From Nocardia sputorum (GTDB lineage Bacteria; Actinomycetota; Actinomycetes; Mycobacteriales; Mycobacteriaceae), in assembly GCF_027924405.1 (NCBI RefSeq), contig NZ_AP026978.1:558001-622000 (forward strand): a DNA stretch of 64,000 nucleotides, in the 5' to 3' direction. Below, piece by piece: positions 59,483 to 64,000 of this stretch. Every line of letters starts with the position of its first letter. Position 1 is the first letter of the stretch. Both the position numbers and the translations under genes were made by a program. The notes beneath the pieces are model-generated. The model was not told where the DNA came from. It worked only from the letters and a program-made list of their open reading frames with translations, and made no database searches.

Positions 59483-60256
59483 TCAGGAGTTCGCGCCGTG
59501 CCGGCCCGCGCCCGCCGCGAAACGCTGCGCGCCGTCCAGCGCGCCGTCGGCCAGCGCGGTCAGCCCGTGGCGGAACTCGTTGCGCAGCGCGGACTCCTCG
59601 GTCATCCCCTCCTGCTCCAGCAGCGACATCCGGTCCGAGCGCAGGCAGGTCTGCGGCAGCGCGGCCAGTTCCGCGGCCAGCGCCTCGGCGGCCCGGCGAG
59701 CTTCGCCGGTGGGCACCACGCGATTGACCAAACCCATCTGCAACGCCTCATCGGCGCCGACCGCACGTCCGGTGAGCACCAGATCCATGGCGCGGCCGGT
59801 GCCGACGATCCGCGGCAGCCGGATGGTGCCGCCGTCGATCAGCGGCACGCCCCAGCGGCGGCAGAAGACGCCGAAGGTGCTGTCCTGCTCGGCGACCCGC
59901 AGATCGCACCACAGCGCGAGCTCGAGCCCGCCCGCCACCGCGAAGCCGGAGACCGCCGCGATCACCGGCTTGGACAGCCGCATCCGGGTCGGTCCCATCG
60001 GGCCGTCGCCGTCCTCGGCGGCTCGGTTGGAGCGCTCGGTGCCGAGCGCCTTGAGGTCGGCGCCCGCGCAGAACGTGCCGCCGTCGCCCCACAGCACCGC
60101 GACCGCGGCCTCGGGGTCGGCGTCGAACTCACGGAAGGCGTCGGCGAGCGCGGCGGCGGTCGGTCCGTCCACCGCGTTGCGCGCTTCGGGCCGGTGCAGG
60201 ATCACGGTGGTCACGGGGCCGCTGCGTTCGATCAGTACGGTCACGCGCTTGACCAT
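59483..60256 (-). CDS. Enoyl-CoA hydratase/isomerase family protein
   Basis: A 257-residue crotonase-fold enzyme. TVILHRPEARNAVDG, GTFCAGADLKALG (oxyanion hole) and KPVIAAVSGFAVAGGLELALWCDLRVA are present. One of the usual catalytic Glu positions reads WGVPLIDGGTIRLPRIVG, where many hydratases have PEAG, so hydratase activity in the strict sense is uncertain. It is divergent from a TetR gene and shares the promoter gap with it. Confidence 0.87.
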   Translation of the reverse strand: MVKRVTVLIERSGPVTTVILHRPEARNAVDGPTAAALADAFREFDADPEAAVAVLWGDGGTFCAGADLKALGTERSNRAAEDGDGPMGPTRMRLSKPVIAAVSGFAVAGGLELALWCDLRVAEQDSTFGVFCRRWGVPLIDGGTIRLPRIVGTGRAMDLVLTGRAVGADEALQMGLVNRVVPTGEARRAAEALAAELAALPQTCLRSDRMSLLEQEGMTEESALRNEFRHGLTALADGALDGAQRFAAGAGRHGANS

Positions 60257-60277
60257 ACGCCGTAAAAGCACCCTTGT

Positions 60278-60302
60278 GTGAAGAAATGAATTCGTGCTTC
60301 AC
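60278..60302. promoter_or_regulatory. Probable TetR operator, GTGAAG-N13-CTTCAC
   Basis: GTGAAG at 60278-60283 mirrors CTTCAC at 60297-60302 with 13 bases between, including GAATTC. It lies between the enoyl-CoA hydratase start (60256) and the preferred TetR start (60310), so one site could serve both. Confidence 0.62.
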
Positions 60303-60309
60303 TTCTTGG

Positions 60310-60960
60310 GTGGCCTACCGCAGAACCCCCGCCGTGCAGGCCCGCCTGGACGCCCAGGCGGGGCTGATCGTGCAGGCCGCCACCAAGGTGCTGTCCCGTG
60401 GCGGGTACGCGGCGCTGTCCATGGCGGCGGTCGCGACCGAGGCGGGCGTGGCCACCGGCACCGTCTACAAGAGCTTCGACGGCAAGTCCGCTCTGGTCCG
60501 CGCGGTGTTCCGGAAAGTGGTCGCCCGCGAGGTCGCGGCCGTGGCGGCGGCGGGCGCGCGCGGCACGGCCGTCGAACGGGTCACCGCGGCGGTGGAGACC
60601 TTCGCGGGCCGTGCGCTGAAGAACCCGAACCTGGCCTACGTGCTGCTCGCCGAACCGGTCGACGCGGCCGTGGACAACGAACGCCTGCGTTTCCGGCGGG
60701 CGTTCGCCGAAACCTTCGAATCGGCGGTGGCCGAAGGCATCGCGCGGGGGGAACTCCCGCCGCAGGACCCGAGGATCAGCGCCGCCGCGCTGGTCGGCGC
60801 GATCGGCGAGGTGCTGGTCGGCCCGCTCGCGGACGCGCCACACGGCGAATCCGTCGTCCCCGAGATCACCGCTTTCGCGATCCGCGCGCTGGGCGTGCGC
60901 GGCGACCCGGGCGCGGGTGGCGCCCGGCTGGAACCAGGAGTGTCAGATGCAGACGCATGA
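60310..60960 (+). CDS. TetR family regulator of the acyl-CoA cluster
   Basis: A 216-residue TetR protein: LIVQAATKVLSRGGYAALSMAAVATEAGVATGTVYKSFDGKSALV is the DNA-binding domain. The GTG at 60310 (VAYRRTPAVQARLD) is chosen over an upstream ATG at 60274, which would put the palindrome inside the gene. The 3' end overlaps the acyl-CoA dehydrogenase start by 14 bases, so both are on one message. Confidence 0.85.
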   Translation: MAYRRTPAVQARLDAQAGLIVQAATKVLSRGGYAALSMAAVATEAGVATGTVYKSFDGKSALVRAVFRKVVAREVAAVAAAGARGTAVERVTAAVETFAGRALKNPNLAYVLLAEPVDAAVDNERLRFRRAFAETFESAVAEGIARGELPPQDPRISAAALVGAIGEVLVGPLADAPHGESVVPEITAFAIRALGVRGDPGAGGARLEPGVSDADA

Positions 60961-62566
60961 AGTCTTCAACCAGGTGCCCGATATCGTGCCCTTCGACGTC
61001 TCGCGCAATCCGGCGCTGCTCGACGGCCTGCATCGCGAGGGCGCGGGCTGGGCCGAAGCCGAGGTGCGGGAGCTGGGCGCGCTCGCGGGCGGCGCGCAGG
61101 CGCAGGAGTGGGGGCGGCTGGCCAACGACTACCCGCCGGTGCTGCGCACGCACGACCGCTACGGCCACCGCATCGATGAGGTCGAGTTCCACCCGCACTG
61201 GCACGATCTGATGCGCGTCGCCGTCGAGCACGGCTTGCACGGCGCGCCGTGGCTGGACGACCGCCCCGGCGCGCACGTGGCGCGGGCGGCGAAGTTCTAC
61301 ACCTGGGGCGTCGCCGACGCGGGCCACATGTGCCCCATCTCGATGACCTACGCGGTGGTCCCCGCGCTACGGCACAACAAGGAACTCGCGGCGAGATACG
61401 AACCGCTGCTCGGCTCCCGCGTCTACGACTACGGGTTGCGGGAGCCGTCCACGAAGGCCGGGCTCATCGCGGGCATGTCGATGACCGAGAAGCAGGGCGG
61501 CTCGGACGTGCGCGCCAACACCACCACCGCTACGCCGCAGCCGGACGGGTCGTACCGGATCGTCGGGCACAAGTGGTTCACCTCCGCGCCGATGTCGGAC
61601 ATGTTCCTCACCCTGGCGCAGGCGCCCGGCGGCCTGTCCTGCTTCCTGCTGCCCCGGGTGCTGCCCGACGGCGCCCGCAACCCGATCCGCATCCAGCGGC
61701 TCAAGGACAAGCTGGGCAACAAGTCCAACGCCTCGTCGGAGATCGAGTACGAGAACGCGACGGGCTGGCTGGTCGGCGCGGAGGGCGCGGGCGTCAAGAC
61801 CATCATCGAGATGGTGAACATGACCAGGTTGGACTGCGTGATCGGCTCCGCCACCGGCATCCGAGCGGGTGCGGTCTACGCGGTGCACCACGCGCGGCAC
61901 CGGAAGGCGTTCGGCGCCACGCTCGTCGACCAGCCCGCCATGCGCAACGTGCTCGCCGATCTGGTGATCGAGTCCGACGCCGCGACCACCGTGATGATGC
62001 GGCTGGCCGGGGCCACCGACCGGGCCGGTCGGGATCCGGCCGAGGCCGCGCTGCGGCGTATCGCCCTGGCGGTCACCAAGTACTGGGTGTGCAAGCGGGC
62101 GCCCGCGCACGCGGCCGAGGCGCTGGAGTGCCTGGGCGGCAACGGATACGCGGAGGAATCCGGGATGCCACGGCTGTACCGGGAGGCGCCGCTGATGTCG
62201 ATCTGGGAGGGATCGGGCAACGTCGCCGCGCTGGACGCGTTGCGGGCCATGGGTCGTCAGCCGGAGACGGTCGAGGCGTACTTCAACGAGGTGTCGCTCG
62301 CGAAGGGCGAGAACCCGCGGCTGGACGACGCCATCGCACGGGTCGGCAAGGAATTGTCCGATCTGAACGACATCGAATACCGCGCACGGCGGGTCGTCGA
62401 GCTGATGGCGCTCGTGCTGCAAGGCGCGCAGCTGGTTCGCCACGGCCATCCCGCCGTCGCCGACGCCTTCTGCGCCACACGGCTCGGCGACGACTGGGGC
62501 ATCGCGTTCGGCACGCTGCCCACCGGTGTCGACACGGGAGCGATCATCGAGCGCGCGTTCGTCTGA
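60947..62566 (+). CDS. AidB-like acyl-CoA dehydrogenase
   Basis: A 539-residue flavoprotein of the acyl-CoA dehydrogenase fold. GLIAGMSMTEKQGGSDVRANTT and YRIVGHKWFTSAPMSD are the FAD- and substrate-site blocks. RLDCVIGSATGIRAGAVYAVHHARHRKAFG and LECLGGNGYAEESGMPRLYREAPLMSIWEGSGNV include the Glu of the IWEGS motif. The length (about 540) and extra N- and C-terminal parts are those of the AidB group rather than short beta-oxidation enzymes. CAGGAG six bases before the ATG decides the start. Confidence 0.92.
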   Translation: MQTHEVFNQVPDIVPFDVSRNPALLDGLHREGAGWAEAEVRELGALAGGAQAQEWGRLANDYPPVLRTHDRYGHRIDEVEFHPHWHDLMRVAVEHGLHGAPWLDDRPGAHVARAAKFYTWGVADAGHMCPISMTYAVVPALRHNKELAARYEPLLGSRVYDYGLREPSTKAGLIAGMSMTEKQGGSDVRANTTTATPQPDGSYRIVGHKWFTSAPMSDMFLTLAQAPGGLSCFLLPRVLPDGARNPIRIQRLKDKLGNKSNASSEIEYENATGWLVGAEGAGVKTIIEMVNMTRLDCVIGSATGIRAGAVYAVHHARHRKAFGATLVDQPAMRNVLADLVIESDAATTVMMRLAGATDRAGRDPAEAALRRIALAVTKYWVCKRAPAHAAEALECLGGNGYAEESGMPRLYREAPLMSIWEGSGNVAALDALRAMGRQPETVEAYFNEVSLAKGENPRLDDAIARVGKELSDLNDIEYRARRVVELMALVLQGAQLVRHGHPAVADAFCATRLGDDWGIAFGTLPTGVDTGAIIERAFV

Positions 62567-62575
62567 GTGCGTTGC

Positions 62576-62607
62576 GCCCCTGTGGACCCGTTCGGGTGCA
62601 CAGGGGC
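62576..62607. terminator. Bidirectional terminator hairpin
   Basis: GCCCCTGTG (62576-62584) pairs with CACAGGGGC (62599-62607). Inside it ACCCG (62586-62590) pairs with CGGGT (62593-62597) after one G/G mismatch, leaving a two-base loop. It begins ten bases after the acyl-CoA dehydrogenase stop and faces the end of a minus-strand gene, so it can serve both. Confidence 0.8.
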
Positions 62608-62661
62608 CGAGACTCCCGGCGTTCCTGTCCAGGGGGCTGACGCCCACTCGCGTATTCGGTG

Positions 62662-63063
62662 TCAGGCGGGCGGGGTGAGTACGCGTTCGACCAACGCCGT
62701 ATCGCAGTACTCGACCACTTCGCGCAACTTCCCGTCGGCGACGCGGAAGACGAAGCAGTAGGTCTGGTCGTAGGTCTCCCCGCGTGTGGTCACGGCCTCC
62801 GCGCGGGCCTGCACGATCACGCGGTCGTCCGCGGCGACGATCGTCTCCGCGGCGCTGCGGTATTCGGTGAACTGCTGCATCAACGGTCGCAAGAGTTGTT
62901 CCAGCACAACATCTTTCGGCTCCCAGGTGCCGCTCCAGGACCAGTCGCCGGGGAAGACCCAGCGGAAATCGTCGGCCATGGCGTCGCTCAGCGCGCGGGT
63001 GTTGCCGAGCGACATCTGCTCGAAGACGTCGGTGAGCAGCTTCTTGTTCTCCATCGCGGTCAT
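62662..63063 (-). CDS. NTF2-like/SnoaL-like protein
   Basis: A 133-residue alpha+beta barrel protein: MENKKLLTDVFEQMSLGNTRALSDAMADDFRWVFPGDWSWSG then TYDQTYCFVFRVADGKLREVVEYCDTALVERVL, the typical final strands of NTF2-like folds. It may be a small-molecule isomerase or binding protein. The ATG at 63063 is chosen because TAGCGT on the minus strand lies seven bases upstream with no ribosome site (leaderless). It is divergent from a LysR gene, which probably controls it. Confidence 0.82.
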   Translation of the reverse strand: MTAMENKKLLTDVFEQMSLGNTRALSDAMADDFRWVFPGDWSWSGTWEPKDVVLEQLLRPLMQQFTEYRSAAETIVAADDRVIVQARAEAVTTRGETYDQTYCFVFRVADGKLREVVEYCDTALVERVLTPPA

Positions 63064-63119
63064 GACGACGACGCTAGGGTCACCGAATGCATGCGACAAG
63101 CGACTATCTCGCATATCTG

Positions 63120-63132
63120 GTATGAGCAATAC
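63120..63132. promoter_or_regulatory. Candidate LysR site GTAT-N5-ATAC
   Basis: GTAT (63120-63123) mirrors ATAC (63129-63132) around GAGCA. It lies two bases before the LysR start and about 57 bases before the divergent NTF2-like start, the usual place for an autoregulatory LysR site. The arms are short. Confidence 0.5.
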
Positions 63133-63134
63133 GC

Positions 63135-64000
63135 ATGGAAGAATTCACCGTGGCCGGTCTCCGCGTGGTACGGGAGGCCGCCGCCTGCGGCTCGTTCTCC
63201 ACCGCGGCGGAGCGCCTCGGCTACACCCAGTCCGCGGTGTCCAGACAGATCGCGCTCATGGAACGGGCTGCGGGTCGCGCTCTGTTCGAGCGGCACGCCC
63301 GCGGCGTGCGGCCCACCGAGGCGGGACGCGTCGTGCTGCGCCATGCGGAGGTGATCCTCGGCGAACTGGACCAGGCCCGGCAGGACATCCATCAGCTCGC
63401 GGCGCGCCCGCCGGGCCGCTTGTGCGTCGGCGCGTTCTCCACCGCCATGGCCGCCTTGGTGCCCCGGGCCATCGCCGCGACGGCCGCCCGCGACCGGCAG
63501 GTGCGCGTCTCGCTGCGGGAGGGACTCAGCCCCAGGCTGCTCACTGCCGTCGCACGGGGACGCCTCGACCTCGCCGTAGTGACCGCCCCGGACACCCCGC
63601 CCGCCGGAGTCGAACTCGAGCCACTGGTCGACGACCCGTTGCTCGTCGCGGTCGCCGCCACACACCCGCTCGCGGGCGCGGTCAGCGCGACGCCCGGACA
63701 ACTGCGCGACGAACGATGGATCGCGGGCAGCCAGGACGCGTCCGCGACCCTGCTCGGCGCATGGCGTGACCCCGGCTGGGAGCCGGACATCGCGTTCGTC
63801 GCACGCGACTGGTTCGCCAAACTCGGCCTGGTCGCGGCCGGACAGGGGAGCACGGTGGTGCCCGGCATCGCCGTCCCCGTCCTGCCGCCCACTATCGCAC
63901 TGCTACGGATCGATCACCCGTCCGCGGTCCGGCGAACAGTCATCGCCCATCGCGGCGACCGCGGCACCGCCGAAGCGCGTGCCGAGTTCGCCGAAGCACT
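63135..64000 (+). CDS. LysR family regulator, 3' end outside the window
   Basis: The frame is open from the ATG at 63135 to the last base (288 whole codons and part of one more), so the C-terminus is missing. The N-terminal winged helix is FTVAGLRVVREAAACGSFSTAAERLGYTQSAVSRQIALMERAAGRALFERHARGVRPTEAG. The rest is the LysR ligand-binding fold (GRLCVGAFSTAMAALVPRAI, GRLDLAVVTAPDTPPAGVELEPLVDDPLLVAVAATHPLA). It is divergent from the NTF2-like gene. It lacks a ribosome site. Confidence 0.9.
   Translation, partial: MEEFTVAGLRVVREAAACGSFSTAAERLGYTQSAVSRQIALMERAAGRALFERHARGVRPTEAGRVVLRHAEVILGELDQARQDIHQLAARPPGRLCVGAFSTAMAALVPRAIAATAARDRQVRVSLREGLSPRLLTAVARGRLDLAVVTAPDTPPAGVELEPLVDDPLLVAVAATHPLAGAVSATPGQLRDERWIAGSQDASATLLGAWRDPGWEPDIAFVARDWFAKLGLVAAGQGSTVVPGIAVPVLPPTIALLRIDHPSAVRRTVIAHRGDRGTAEARAEFAEA

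Overview
This window is high-GC actinobacterial DNA, most likely from Nocardia or a close mycolate-containing relative. The evidence is an MspA-type outer-membrane porin, a very large non-ribosomal peptide synthetase (NRPS), a DyP peroxidase/encapsulin pair, many GTG starts, frequent 4-base ATGA gene overlaps and several starts that look leaderless. I saw no rRNA, tRNA, CRISPR array or insertion sequence. All product names rest on motifs read by eye; no database search was run.

The left 25 kb is the 3' part of one NRPS gene that enters from beyond the left edge. It reads A(end)-T-E, C-A-T (Ser), C-A-T, C-A-T (Ser), C-A-T, C-A-T, C-A-T-E, and then a final C followed by a decayed half adenylation domain. 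It then stops 11 bases before a strong terminator hairpin. No thioesterase, reductase or last carrier domain is present, so peptide release is unexplained.

From 25 to 34.6 kb there are two tandem Uma2-type genes, a DHA2 drug exporter, and a TetR-controlled three-gene minus-strand unit (thioredoxin-fold protein, DUF1772 membrane protein, tautomerase-like/YHS protein). Next come an SGNH hydrolase divergent from a MarR regulator, an NmrA-like reductase, and a CGNR zinc-finger regulator divergent from a Rid-family protein.

From 34.7 to 40.7 kb lies a urea/guanidine-type nitrogen operon: APC permease, two DUF1989 proteins of the carboxyguanidine deiminase kind, and a carboxyltransferase protein. 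The last is the middle of a urea/guanidine carboxylase with neither its biotin carboxylase nor its biotin carrier domain. A divergent TetR gene and two matching pseudo-palindromes flank the promoter.

From 40.7 to 45.2 kb is an accessory block: a nuclease-like protein with a long charged tail, an acidic neighbour, two small conserved-looking proteins, and a divergent XRE/TPR-like regulator coupled to a GNAT gene.

From 45.2 to 57 kb is mostly housekeeping: a PH-like membrane protein, encapsulin and DyP with a C-terminal cargo peptide, a cupin, folA-thyA, cobF, an Fpg/Nei glycosylase, a type-B carboxylesterase, a disulfide oxidoreductase, DUF2630, and a MocR/PNPOx-like pair.

From 57 kb to the right edge are the MspA-like porin, a TetR-controlled fatty-acyl cluster (enoyl-CoA hydratase, a free-standing condensation-fold protein, an AidB-like acyl-CoA dehydrogenase), and an NTF2-like gene divergent from a LysR gene cut by the window end.
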